From positions 1 to 64,000 of the forward strand of contig NZ_JAIFZQ010000016.1 in assembly GCF_019710585.1 (NCBI RefSeq): 64,000 bases of DNA, given 5' to 3'. A program made the translations under genes and the position numbers. The DNA comes from Arthrobacter sp. MAHUQ-56. GTDB lineage: Bacteria > Actinomycetota > Actinomycetes > Actinomycetales > Micrococcaceae. Below, piece after piece: positions 27,402 to 34,591 of the stretch (the stretch's first letter is position 1; every line of letters starts with the position of its first letter). Under the pieces are notes generated by a model. That model did no database searches. It had not been told where the DNA came from and saw only the letters and a list, made by a program, of their open reading frames with translations.

Positions 27402-28043
27402 TCAGGATTCCTTGACGATGATGCTGCCCACTTGGGTTGCCACCCGGCGCATGTCCTTGGTGACCTCTACTAGTTGGTTGGCGATATCCCGGTTCCGGGA
27501 ATACTGCGGCCACTTCATGTCGGCGATCATGTCGGCCACCCACACCCGGTGCGTCCGTTCGGCCCGCTTGGCCAGGCGCAGGATCTCGATCCAGTAGTCC
27601 TCAAGGTCGTCCAGGTCGTTCAGCCGGCGCATCGCATCAACTGTCAGTTCGGCCTGCCGGCTGATGATCTCCAGTTGGTCCGCTGCGCGCCGTGGCAGGC
27701 GGTCAAGCCGGTACAGGGCCACCAGTTCGGCGGCGGCGTCCATCTTCTCCATGGCTTCGTTCAGGTACCGGGACAGGGCGTACATGTCCTCGCGGGGCAG
27801 CGGGTTGACGAAGCTGGTGCGCATGTGGGTCAGGAGCGCAAAATGCAGTTCGGCGGACTTGGCCTCATGGTTGTGCATGTCCTCGACGAGCGTGTTGTGC
27901 TCGTCCGCGGGGACGCCGAGGATCTCTGCCAGGGTGGCGCTGGCCAGCACGATCTGTTGTGCCATCTGTGAGAGGAGGTTCAGCCCTGCGGGCTCCTGGG
28001 GAAAAAGGCGCAGCTTCACGTGTTTACCGGTCTCCGGGGACAT
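27402..28043 (-). CDS. DUF47 (PhoU-like) phosphate transport accessory protein
   Basis: An all-helical protein of about 213 residues, of the DUF47/Pit-accessory family related to PhoU. The N-terminal LRLFPQEPAGLNLLSQMA is typical. The rest is heptad-rich helix bundle (PREDMYALSRYLNEAMEKMDAAAEL, DYWIEILRLAKRAERTHR). Start choice is uncertain: ATG 28043, or GTG 28019, which would begin VKLRLFP as in many relatives. DUF47 genes almost always precede pit and are thought to regulate it. The leader upstream carries a PHO box and a folded RNA candidate. Confidence 0.9.
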   Translation of the reverse strand: MSPETGKHVKLRLFPQEPAGLNLLSQMAQQIVLASATLAEILGVPADEHNTLVEDMHNHEAKSAELHFALLTHMRTSFVNPLPREDMYALSRYLNEAMEKMDAAAELVALYRLDRLPRRAADQLEIISRQAELTVDAMRRLNDLDDLEDYWIEILRLAKRAERTHRVWVADMIADMKWPQYSRNRDIANQLVEVTKDMRRVATQVGSIIVKES

Positions 28044-28156
28044 AACAGGGCGGGGATTGCCGCCGTGTGACTTGACCCGGCCGTGCAACTGTCGCTTACT
28101 CTACCGGCCCGCCGATGCGCCGTTGAAACCACCCGGCCGGAAGCGGGCACAAAAAT

Positions 28157-28240
28157 GGTGCCGAACCGGATACGCCTCTCGGCGGTAGGCCGCTCTAGGC
28201 GGCTAATTGTTGAAGCCCGGGGGTTTCGCGGCTCGGCACC
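28157..28240 (-). ncRNA. Candidate structured RNA in the DUF47-pit leader
   Basis: On the minus strand GGTGCCGAGCC (28240-28230) can pair over 11 positions with GGTTCGGCACC (28167-28157), closing about 62 bases. Inside, GCCGC-CTAGA-GCGGC and CGCC-GAGA-GGCG form hairpins, the latter with a GNRA loop, and GGCT/AGCC may form a third. One closing pair is G-U as minus-strand RNA but A-C as plus-strand RNA, favouring minus transcription towards pit. ATTTTTG follows the closing stem, as after a terminator. It matches no RNA class I know; it could be a regulatory leader or a small RNA. Confidence 0.4.
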
Positions 28241-28286
28241 GGTTTCAGTCTTCTACTTCGATTCGCGCAAGTCAATCTTGACAGCG

Positions 28287-28308
28287 GGCGCGTGAACGGT
28301 AAGTGAAC
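28287..28308 (-). promoter_or_regulatory. PHO box upstream of the DUF47-pit operon
   Basis: On the minus strand two units, GTTCACTTACC and GTTCACGCGCC, are repeated with the exact 11-bp period of the actinobacterial PHO box; both keep the GTTCAC core. The DUF47 start is about 245 bases downstream, so a transcript begun here would carry a long leader including the folded element at 28157-28240. Confidence 0.72.
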
Positions 28309-28333
28309 AGGCGGCTTTTGTCCTGGCCTGCGG

Positions 28334-28993
28334 TCAGTCCAGTTCGCCGAGGCGCCACGCGTTTGCCGCGTGTTCGAGGTCCTCGGCGGTCTTCACCAGC
28401 TGGTGGGAATTGCGGGTCAGCTTGCTGGCATGCGCCTCGTTGGCATGCTCGGCGCCGTCGGCGAGGGTTGCCTGGCCGAGCGCCACGACGCGGCAAAACG
28501 CGGCAGAGCGTTCCAGCGCGACGTCGAACTCGCCGTCGAACGCGCCGGACAGGATGGCGTCCGCCATGCTGCGCATCTCGTCAGCGCCCGGTGGTTCCGC
28601 CGCGCCGGCCACCACGTTGGACACCTGCGCCGTGTCCCTGCCCGCGCGGAAGTAGACGGAGATGCGTTCCGGGTCCTGGACGGTTGCGGCCCGCAGCGCG
28701 TAAAGCCGCCAGAGCGCGCCGGGGAGGGAGCGCGCGGGGCTCTCGGCCCACATCTCGGCAATGGCGTCCAGCCCCTGCTCGTCGGCGAGCTTTACCAGCC
28801 GCTCGGTGACAAGGGGGTCGTCGCTGTCGCGGCCGTGGCGCACAAGCGCCTGGGCGGCAAGGTGGGCAGCCTCCGAGATGCGGGCGGGATCTGCGCCGCC
28901 GGCAAACGGTTCGAAGTCCATCGGCGCGAAGGGCTTGGGCTTGTGGTGCCGGTTGCTGCCGCCGTAATGGCTGGTTCCTGCTTGCTCGCTCAT
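28334..28993 (-). CDS. Conserved-looking hypothetical protein
   Basis: A soluble 219-residue protein that I cannot assign. After a polar, His-rich start (HYGGSNRHHKPKPF) the body is almost all alpha-helix with many Ala/Glu/Arg (ARISEAAHLAAQALVRHG, MWAESPARSLPGALWRLYALRAATVQ, SMADAILSGAFDGEFDVALERSAAFCRVVALG). There is no signal peptide or membrane segment. Codon use is normal and the start at 28993 follows a short intergenic gap. It is transcribed alone, upstream of the pit regulatory region. Confidence 0.75.
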   Translation of the reverse strand: MSEQAGTSHYGGSNRHHKPKPFAPMDFEPFAGGADPARISEAAHLAAQALVRHGRDSDDPLVTERLVKLADEQGLDAIAEMWAESPARSLPGALWRLYALRAATVQDPERISVYFRAGRDTAQVSNVVAGAAEPPGADEMRSMADAILSGAFDGEFDVALERSAAFCRVVALGQATLADGAEHANEAHASKLTRNSHQLVKTAEDLEHAANAWRLGELD

Positions 28994-29200
28994 GCCCCCA
29001 CGCTACTCCTGTGCCGTGGCGTTATCGAGCATCCGTACAGCCTGCAATCCAAGCGCGGGAAGGGTCTTTGGGCCTTGGGGAAACCACGACGGCGGGGTCC
29101 CGGCCTTGTGCAAAGACGGCGGAACGATGGGTTAGAGTATTAACGTCCAGAAATGGATTGGGCCGGGACGGGCGGACACAGTGTGTTTGACCACCGGCAG

Positions 29201-29273
29201 GGGCCTTTAGCTCAGTTGGTAGAGCATCGGACTTTTAATCCGTGGGTCGTGGGTTCGAGCCCCACAGGGCCCA
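29201..29273 (+). tRNA. tRNA-Lys (anticodon TTT)
   Basis: A 73-base cloverleaf fits the sequence: acceptor stem GGGCCTT/AGGGCCC with one T-G pair, D arm GCTC/GAGC, anticodon loop CTTTTAA with TTT at 29234-29236, T arm GTGGG/CCCAC with TTCGAGC, and discriminator A. The terminal CCA is not encoded. It is a single tRNA. No integrase or repeated tRNA end is seen nearby, so I find no sign that it is an insertion site. Confidence 0.96.
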
Positions 29274-29286
29274 CCCATCATGAACC

Positions 29287-29306
29287 GGCGGCGCAGCGTC
29301 GCCGCC
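29287..29306. terminator. GC-rich hairpin after tRNA-Lys
   Basis: GGCGGCG (29287-29293) and CGCCGCC (29300-29306) form a 7-bp stem with a 6-base loop. It lies 13 bases after the tRNA and downstream of the convergent peptidase gene. There is no T run, so it could be a processing or weak termination signal. Confidence 0.4.
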
Positions 29307-29355
29307 CCGGCACTCTCGTCCACGGCTGGTATTCCTGCCCCGGGGCGTTGGGTGC

Positions 29356-29987
29356 CTACACCGAGACGATCGTCCCGTTGCGCGGCAGCCCGTCCGGGAA
29401 GGCCAGGGGAACGGCTGCGGCCCGTGCCGGGTCCACGGAATCCATGGCCTGCACGTGGAGGTGCGGCTCCGTGCTGTTGCCGGAATTTCCGCAGGCGCCC
29501 ACCATGTCCCCGGGTCCAACGTGCTGGCCCGGCCGGACGCATACACTTCCGCGCTTCAAGTGGCACAGGGCGATGAACACGCCGCCGCTTTCCAGCACCA
29601 CGTAATTGCCCGCGAGGCCGGCCCAGCCCCGCCGGAGGCGGCTGGCCTGCGTGGCTGCGTAGCCGATCGACGGCAACCCCTGAAGCTGCCGTGGTCCGGC
29701 TCCGCGTCATGGCAGGCGCGGATGGTCCCGGCTGCCGGCGCCGTGACCGGCCGCCCAAACCCCACGAAGTTCTCCGGTTGCTCGGACCGCAGGAATGAGG
29801 CCGGCGTGAATGCGGCGGAGCGTCCGTTCCTGTCCACGGGGGTGAAGTCGATGGCATAGCTGGTGGCAAGAAGCCGGGTTCCATGGCTGGGCACCCGGTC
29901 CGCGGGTGAATTCTGCACCAGCCACGTTCCCGTGAACGGGTACTCCAGGTTAACTGTCCCGCCGGCCGGGGCGCGGTACGCGGTCAT
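29356..29987 (-). pseudogene. M23 family metallopeptidase, frameshifted
   Basis: Start ATG 29987 has AAGGAG seven bases upstream. The first frame gives the N-terminal beta-rich part of a LytM-like enzyme (TRLLATSYAIDFTPVDRNG, with the zinc-ligand Asp region) up to TIRACHDAEP. It then runs out of register. One missing base near 29696 (GGACC on the coding strand where GGGACC would fit) restores the rest: GNYVVLESGGVFIALCHL, then GNSGNSTEPHLHVQAMD, whose HLH holds zinc ligands. No export signal is seen. The full product would be about 210 residues. It is either a decayed cell-wall peptidase or an assembly indel. Confidence 0.78.
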
Positions 29988-30164
29988 TCCGGCACTCCTT
30001 CCCTGATGGGCCGCCTTCATCCTTGCGAACAGGCCACTGCCGCGCAAGGCAGAAAAGCGCTGCGGCAAGTTAAAGAATTTTCCATGTATCTGCATCCAAA
30101 TCCGCGCCCCTGCCGGTAGTAGGGGTGTAAGCAAAGACGCCCGCACGGCGGGCCACCCAAGGAG

Positions 30165-30998
30165 ATGGACATGCGTAATAAGATCTTCACCGCAGGCGCC
30201 GGGGCGGCAGCCATTGCCGCCGCAATCGCCCTCGCCGGTCCCGCCCAGGCAGCAGACGGAGACGCCCAGCTTTCCGTGCTGCACGGGGTCCCCGGGCTGA
30301 CCGTGGACGTGTGGGTCAATGGTGACCGCACACTGGATGACTTCGCGCCGGGAACCCTGGCCGGGCCGCTGGCGCTTCCGGCAGGTGCCTACGAACTGGC
30401 CATCACGGCCTCGGATGCCGCGGACGCCTCCTCGCCCGTTATCGGCCCCGTCACCGTGAACCTTGCGGCCAACGGGAACTACACCGCCGCAGCCCACCTG
30501 GACGCCGCAGGCAAGCCGGCGGCCAACCTCTTTACTAACGACGCAGCCCAAATCCCCGCCGGCAAGGGCAAACTGACTGTCCGCCACGCCGCCGCGGCAC
30601 CCGCGGTCGATGTCCTGGCAGGAGGTACCGCCGTCGTCACCAACCTGGCCAACCCGAACGAACAAACCCTGACCCTCGATCCCGGGACTGTCCCGGCCGC
30701 GGTCGCCGCCGCCGGAACAACCACCCCCGTGCTCGGCCCGGCGGATGTGACCGTCGCCGAAGGCACGCACACGATCGTCTACGCGTGGGGCAGCCTGGCT
30801 GACCAAAACCTGAAGCTCGCGGTACAGACCATCGAAGGCCTCCACTCGTCGCCTGCGTCCGTGCCGGGCGCACGTGACGGCTCGGCGGATGCAGGAGGAG
30901 CAGGATCTGCTGCTGCCGCCGGCATCGCAGCCTTGGCGCTCCTGGCGGGCGTGTGGGGCGTGGCGCGGGCAGTGGCAGCACGGCGCGCGGAGGCGTAG
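30165..30998 (+). CDS. DUF4397 domain surface protein
   Basis: This 277-residue exported protein starts at ATG 30165 (or 30171), with AAGGAG just upstream. A Sec signal peptide (AGAGAAAIAAAIALAGPAQA) is followed by a DUF4397 domain (~35-150: AQLSVLHGVPGLTVDVWVNG, PAGAYELAITASDAADAS) and a second, related beta-sandwich repeat (KLTVRHAAAAPAVDVLAGG). The C-terminus has a hydrophobic helix and a basic tail, like a sortase signal, but I see no LPxTG before it. The next gene is a class F sortase, a common pairing, so it may be anchored through a variant motif or by the helix. Confidence 0.85.
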   Translation: MDMRNKIFTAGAGAAAIAAAIALAGPAQAADGDAQLSVLHGVPGLTVDVWVNGDRTLDDFAPGTLAGPLALPAGAYELAITASDAADASSPVIGPVTVNLAANGNYTAAAHLDAAGKPAANLFTNDAAQIPAGKGKLTVRHAAAAPAVDVLAGGTAVVTNLANPNEQTLTLDPGTVPAAVAAAGTTTPVLGPADVTVAEGTHTIVYAWGSLADQNLKLAVQTIEGLHSSPASVPGARDGSADAGGAGSAAAAGIAALALLAGVWGVARAVAARRAEA

Positions 30999-31180
30999 CG
31001 GGCGGCAGTGCCGGGGATGATCCCGAGGCGCAGGGGCCGGTCAACCTCGGCCGGCCCCTGCGCTGGCCCCTGCGCCTGCCGCGTGCAGAAGTCCGGTTCC
31101 GTGCCGGCCCGCTTCGGGCATCTCCCGGGCCGGAACGAGTAGCCCGCAGCGCACAAAGTGCAGGAAGGAAGGCAGTAACC

Positions 31181-31930
31181 ATGGAGCTAAGCCCGACGAC
31201 GGCAGGGCAGCCCCGCCGTCGTGATTCCTTGCACCCTGCCCACCGCTGGGGCGCGGCGGCAGCGGTGGTGGCCACGCTGGTTCTTGCCGGCTGCTCTTCC
31301 ACCGGTCCGGGGGAAGCAGCGCCCCCGGCGACTGCCGTCCCGCCCGGCAGTGCCACCTCCCCGGACCCCCTCCTGCCCCCGCAGGCCGCACCGGCAGCCG
31401 CCGCTTCCGCCGTACCGCCTGCTGCGGCGGCTCCTTCCCCTGCCGGCGTCCCCGTCCATCCCGCAACGGCCAAGCCGGCTGCAGCAGTGCCGCCGCCCAC
31501 CTGGCTTACCGTGCCGGGCACGTCGATCGACATGGCCGTGGTTCCCGGCGGAGTGTCAGCCGGGGGAGCGATGGAAATCCCTGACGCCTTCGACCGGGCC
31601 GCGTGGTACCGGTACGGCCCGGCCCCTGGTGCGGCGCAGGGGTCCGCCGTCATCGCCGGCCATATCGACACCACCTCCAACCGGGCGCCGTTCTCGGCGC
31701 TGAAGTCGCTTAGGGCGGGCGCCGTGATCCGGGTGGGGCGGGACGGTGCTCCGGCGCTCACCTACCGGGTAGTGAAGGTGGACCTGATGGCCAAGGATAG
31801 ATTCGACGGCGCATCGCTGTTCCGCCGCTCCGGGGCGCATGAGCTCAAGGTGGTCACCTGCGGCGGCCGGTGGCTGGACGAGCGCCTGGACTACAGCGAC
31901 AATGTGATTGTCACCGCGGTCCTTGAGTAA
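31181..31930 (+). CDS. Class F sortase, apparently a lipoprotein
   Basis: A 249-residue protein starting at ATG 31181 after GGAAGGAAGG. Catalytic residues are in order: His161 (IAGHIDTTSN), Cys227 (VVTCGGRW) and Arg235 (ERLDYSDNVIVTAV). The N-terminus is a signal with a lipobox, LVLAGC (Cys ~34), followed by about 70 Pro/Ala-rich residues as a wall-spanning linker. Most sortases are held by an uncleaved helix, so lipid anchoring would be unusual. It is paired with the DUF4397 gene upstream and ends 49 bases before the sigma factor start. Confidence 0.9.
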   Translation: MELSPTTAGQPRRRDSLHPAHRWGAAAAVVATLVLAGCSSTGPGEAAPPATAVPPGSATSPDPLLPPQAAPAAAASAVPPAAAAPSPAGVPVHPATAKPAAAVPPPTWLTVPGTSIDMAVVPGGVSAGGAMEIPDAFDRAAWYRYGPAPGAAQGSAVIAGHIDTTSNRAPFSALKSLRAGAVIRVGRDGAPALTYRVVKVDLMAKDRFDGASLFRRSGAHELKVVTCGGRWLDERLDYSDNVIVTAVLE

Positions 31931-31979
31931 GCAGCGGCCAGACATGTTTCTCGTCGCCGATGCCGGGAAGGAGCCGCCC

Positions 31980-32558
31980 GTGACATCCTCCGGGCCCGCC
32001 TTCCGCGGCTGGGATGACGGGCAGACCGCGTCCTTCCTTGCCGGTGATGAGAATGCGCTGGCAGCGGCCTACCGCGAATTTGCCCCTCTGGTGCACACGC
32101 TGGCCCTGCGGTTCCTGGCCGATCCGACGGCGGCGGACGACGTCACCCAGGAGGTCTTCATCCGGGTGTGGCGCTCCAGGGCCGCGTTCAATCCGGCGAT
32201 GGCAAGGCTCCCGGCGTGGATCGTGGGTATTGCCCGCAATGTCATCCTGGATGCGCAGTCAGCGGCGTCCCGCGAGGCGCGCAAGGCCCAGGCAGCGGCC
32301 GGAGCCGGGATGGCCCGGGACGGGGAATCCGGGGTTGAAGCGGTGGAAGTCCTGGCGGACAGGCTGCTGCTGGACGGGGAACTGGAGAGGCTGGGAGAGC
32401 CCCAGGGGTCCATCATGAGGCTGGCCTTCTACGAGGACCTGACGCACGAGCAGATATCGCGCCGGCTGGACCTCCCGCTTGGTACGGTCAAGAGCCACAT
32501 CCGACGCAGCCTGTCGCACCTGAGAAGCAGATTGGAGGTAGACCATGCCGCATCTTGA
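31980..32558 (+). CDS. ECF-type RNA polymerase sigma factor
   Basis: A sigma factor of about 192 residues with region 2 (AYREFAPLVHTLALRFLADPTAADDVTQEVFIRVWR) and region 4 (LTHEQISRRLDLPLGTVKSHIRRSLSHL) only, as in SigK/RskA-type ECF factors. I prefer GTG 31980, because GGAAGGAG lies six bases before it; an ATG at 31944 is also in frame. Its end overlaps the anti-sigma gene by 14 bases. Likely targets include the adjacent sortase and DUF4397 genes, but no matching promoter was identified. Confidence 0.9.
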   Translation: MTSSGPAFRGWDDGQTASFLAGDENALAAAYREFAPLVHTLALRFLADPTAADDVTQEVFIRVWRSRAAFNPAMARLPAWIVGIARNVILDAQSAASREARKAQAAAGAGMARDGESGVEAVEVLADRLLLDGELERLGEPQGSIMRLAFYEDLTHEQISRRLDLPLGTVKSHIRRSLSHLRSRLEVDHAAS

Positions 32559-33357
32559 TCCGGACGAGTTAAGCCTCCTTGCGCTCTACGACGACTGGGT
32601 GGACGACGACGGTCGGGAGCACCTGCGCGTCTGTCCTGCCTGCGCGGCGGACTACGCGGCGTTGCGGCGCACCGTGAGTGCCGTGAAATCCAGCCCCGAT
32701 CCCAGCGGCCTTTCGATTCCAGGTCCCCAGGTGTGGGCAGGCATCCACCGCGAGCTGGGACTTTCCGCCTCCCTTGAGCAGGATCCGCTCGCGGCTGCCG
32801 CGCCGGAGGCCGGACAGGCCCAGCCCGTGAAGGGACCTGCCGCTGTCCGCCGGCTACCTCTGGGCGGACCAAACGGCGCTCAAGGTGCGGAAGCGCGGTC
32901 TGTCAAAGGACGCGGCCGGGCAGGGCGGCGTGCCGCCTGGTGGCAGCGCCCTGGCACGTGGATGACCGCCGCGGCAGCCGCCGTCCTGGTGATTTTCGGC
33001 GCTCTGTGGGTGGCCAACCGCGAGCCCCGGGAACTGGCTGGTGCCGAACTTGCCCCGGTGGCACAGCATTCTGCGACTGGCTCGGCCAAGGTGGTGCAAC
33101 AGCCCGACGGCTCCCGCCGGCTGGAGGTCAGGCTGGACAAGGACGAGGCCCGGGGGTACCAGGAGGTGTGGCTCATCGCGCCCGATCTTTCCCGGCTGGT
33201 CAGCGTGGGTGTGATGAACGCCGAAACCGGGACATTCGACGTGCCCGCTGGGCTGGACCTCGCGGAGTATCCCATCGTGGACGTTTCGGACGAGCCCATG
33301 GACGGCAATCCAGCCCACTCCAGCGACAGCATCGCCCGCGGCACGCTGTCTTCCTGA
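32545..33357 (+). CDS. Membrane zinc anti-sigma factor (RskA-like)
   Basis: This 270-residue protein has a cytosolic anti-sigma domain with the zinc motif HLRVCPAC (~26-33), a Pro/Ala linker, one membrane helix (TAAAAAVLVIFGALWVA, ~140) and an extracellular RskA-type C-domain (VQQPDGSRRLEVRLD, GYQEVWLIAPDLSRLVSVGVM). It would hold the ECF sigma factor inactive until a surface signal triggers proteolysis. Overlap with the sigma gene supports a tight stoichiometric pair. Confidence 0.9.
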   Translation: MPHLDPDELSLLALYDDWVDDDGREHLRVCPACAADYAALRRTVSAVKSSPDPSGLSIPGPQVWAGIHRELGLSASLEQDPLAAAAPEAGQAQPVKGPAAVRRLPLGGPNGAQGAEARSVKGRGRAGRRAAWWQRPGTWMTAAAAAVLVIFGALWVANREPRELAGAELAPVAQHSATGSAKVVQQPDGSRRLEVRLDKDEARGYQEVWLIAPDLSRLVSVGVMNAETGTFDVPAGLDLAEYPIVDVSDEPMDGNPAHSSDSIARGTLSS

Positions 33358-33378
33358 CCTGGAACCGAAACCTGGCCA

Positions 33379-33406
33379 CCGGATGGGCCGGCGCAGGCCC
33401 ATCCGG
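33379..33406. terminator. Hairpin between anti-sigma and ANTAR genes
   Basis: CCGGATGGGCC (33379-33389) and GGCCCATCCGG (33396-33406) pair perfectly over 11 bp with a 6-base loop. It sits between two convergent stop codons and is a probable bidirectional terminator, though without a T tract. Confidence 0.65.
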
Positions 33407-33436
33407 CCGCGTTCACAACCTGTGTGGGAGCAGCAG

Positions 33437-34366
33437 CTAGCGGCTGAAGTGCGGGTTGGGTGCGCCTTCGGGCAGTCCCTGCAGTATGTCCTCGGCGACC
33501 CGCCGCACCTTGATGTTGCGGTGGCTTGAGGCCTTGGCCAGGATGGCGAAGGCGTCCTGGTAGGAGCACCTGTTCTGGGCCATGATCACGCCGCAGGCAA
33601 CGTTGATGGAGGTGCGGCTGTCCAGGGCGGACCGGAGGTCGGTGGCAAGGGAACGCGCGGCATGCATGTCAATGGCCATCTGCAGGCTCCTGGCCGCCAG
33701 GACGGCGAAGGAGCGTGCCTCGGCGATCACCTGCAGCGGGAATGCTTTTTCATCCTGGGCGAAGAACGCCAGGGCAGCGGTTGCCTGGCCGGGATCACTG
33801 ACTGTTCCGGTCCCGCCAGCGCCCCTGCCGCCGGCATCGAGTCGGAGCCTGACGGCCAGGGCGCTCCCAAAGCCGGCGACCTGCAGCTGGCCGGAGTACT
33901 GCTGCCAGCGGAAATCTCCGTTCCGCTGGAGGACTGCCACGGGATGCCCGCCGGACAGCACGTCGATGACGGGCCCCTCCGCCGCTTCCTGTTCCCAGTC
34001 CAGCAGGGTCACCACCTGTTCGCTGGTGCCCGTGACGGCGGGGCTTCGCTTGTGCTGGCGCAGCACCACGCCGCATCCCACATCGGATCCGGCGGTCCGG
34101 ACCACATGGTCCATGGCTGCGGCGGAAAGCAGGTCCAGGGATTCGTCCAGGGTGTCGGCGCCGGTCACCAGGTCAATCAGGATGGGCGGCGTAGCGGGGA
34201 GGAGTGGCTGGTTTCCGCGCACGTTCGAAGACGGGAGAGGGCCGGCGACGGCTGGGGGAGAGTCCTTGGTCTCAAAGGACTCCTCGTCGCCGGCCCCGCT
34301 TACTACCCGGGTCCGGTGGACCGGGAAGCCTGAATTTGCGTGCGATGCGTGCATTGCCAGTCTCAC
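33437..34366 (-). CDS. GAF-ANTAR domain antitermination regulator
   Basis: A 309-residue regulator. Residues ~65-230 form a GAF-like sensor domain (LDESLDLLSAAAMDHVVRTAGSDVGCGVVL). The last ~65 are an ANTAR RNA-binding domain (DLRSALDSRTSINVACGVIMAQNRCSYQDAFAILAKASS). ANTAR proteins bind paired hexaloop hairpins to prevent transcription termination; this GAF-ANTAR type has many paralogues in actinobacteria. The GTG at 34366 is too close to its AGGGGG; the ATG at 34354 may be the true start. No target hairpins were recognised nearby. Confidence 0.88.
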   Translation of the reverse strand: MRLAMHASHANSGFPVHRTRVVSGAGDEESFETKDSPPAVAGPLPSSNVRGNQPLLPATPPILIDLVTGADTLDESLDLLSAAAMDHVVRTAGSDVGCGVVLRQHKRSPAVTGTSEQVVTLLDWEQEAAEGPVIDVLSGGHPVAVLQRNGDFRWQQYSGQLQVAGFGSALAVRLRLDAGGRGAGGTGTVSDPGQATAALAFFAQDEKAFPLQVIAEARSFAVLAARSLQMAIDMHAARSLATDLRSALDSRTSINVACGVIMAQNRCSYQDAFAILAKASSHRNIKVRRVAEDILQGLPEGAPNPHFSR

Positions 34367-34556
34367 ACCCCCTAGTGAGCCAAGTACCGCGGGCCGAAAC
34401 AGTCTTGCCTCTGCTAAGAAACCTATTTGCCGTGACCGTCCGGGTGTATGCGTAGGCGGTACCTGTTTTTCGGATTAGGTAGTACTTGGCCCCGGCCCTG
34501 GGCTGGAGCCGCGTCCAGACCCTTGACTCCTGCCGCAGCATCGCCAAGACTGTTTC

Positions 34557-34568
34557 TATAACGTTGTA
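34557..34568. promoter_or_regulatory. Candidate LacI-type operator before the arabinofuranosidase gene
   Basis: TATAACGTTGTA is a near-perfect palindrome with an AACGTT core centred on CG, the form LacI/GalR proteins favour. It lies 24 bases before the GTG of the GH51 gene, in a T-rich stretch that may hold the -10. A LacI gene is about 2 kb downstream at 36775. Confidence 0.5.
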
Positions 34569-34591
34569 AAAGCCGAAGCAAGGATGTATTC

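Noticed and set aside
28157..28240. Folded leader as a tRNA or selenocysteine tRNA
   Set aside because: The 11-bp closing helix and terminal A look tRNA-like at first, but there is no T-loop consensus, no D arm and no fitting anticodon arm.
29201..29273. tRNA-Lys as an integration site for a mobile island
   Set aside because: No integrase gene is near and I found no second copy of the tRNA 3' end in the window.
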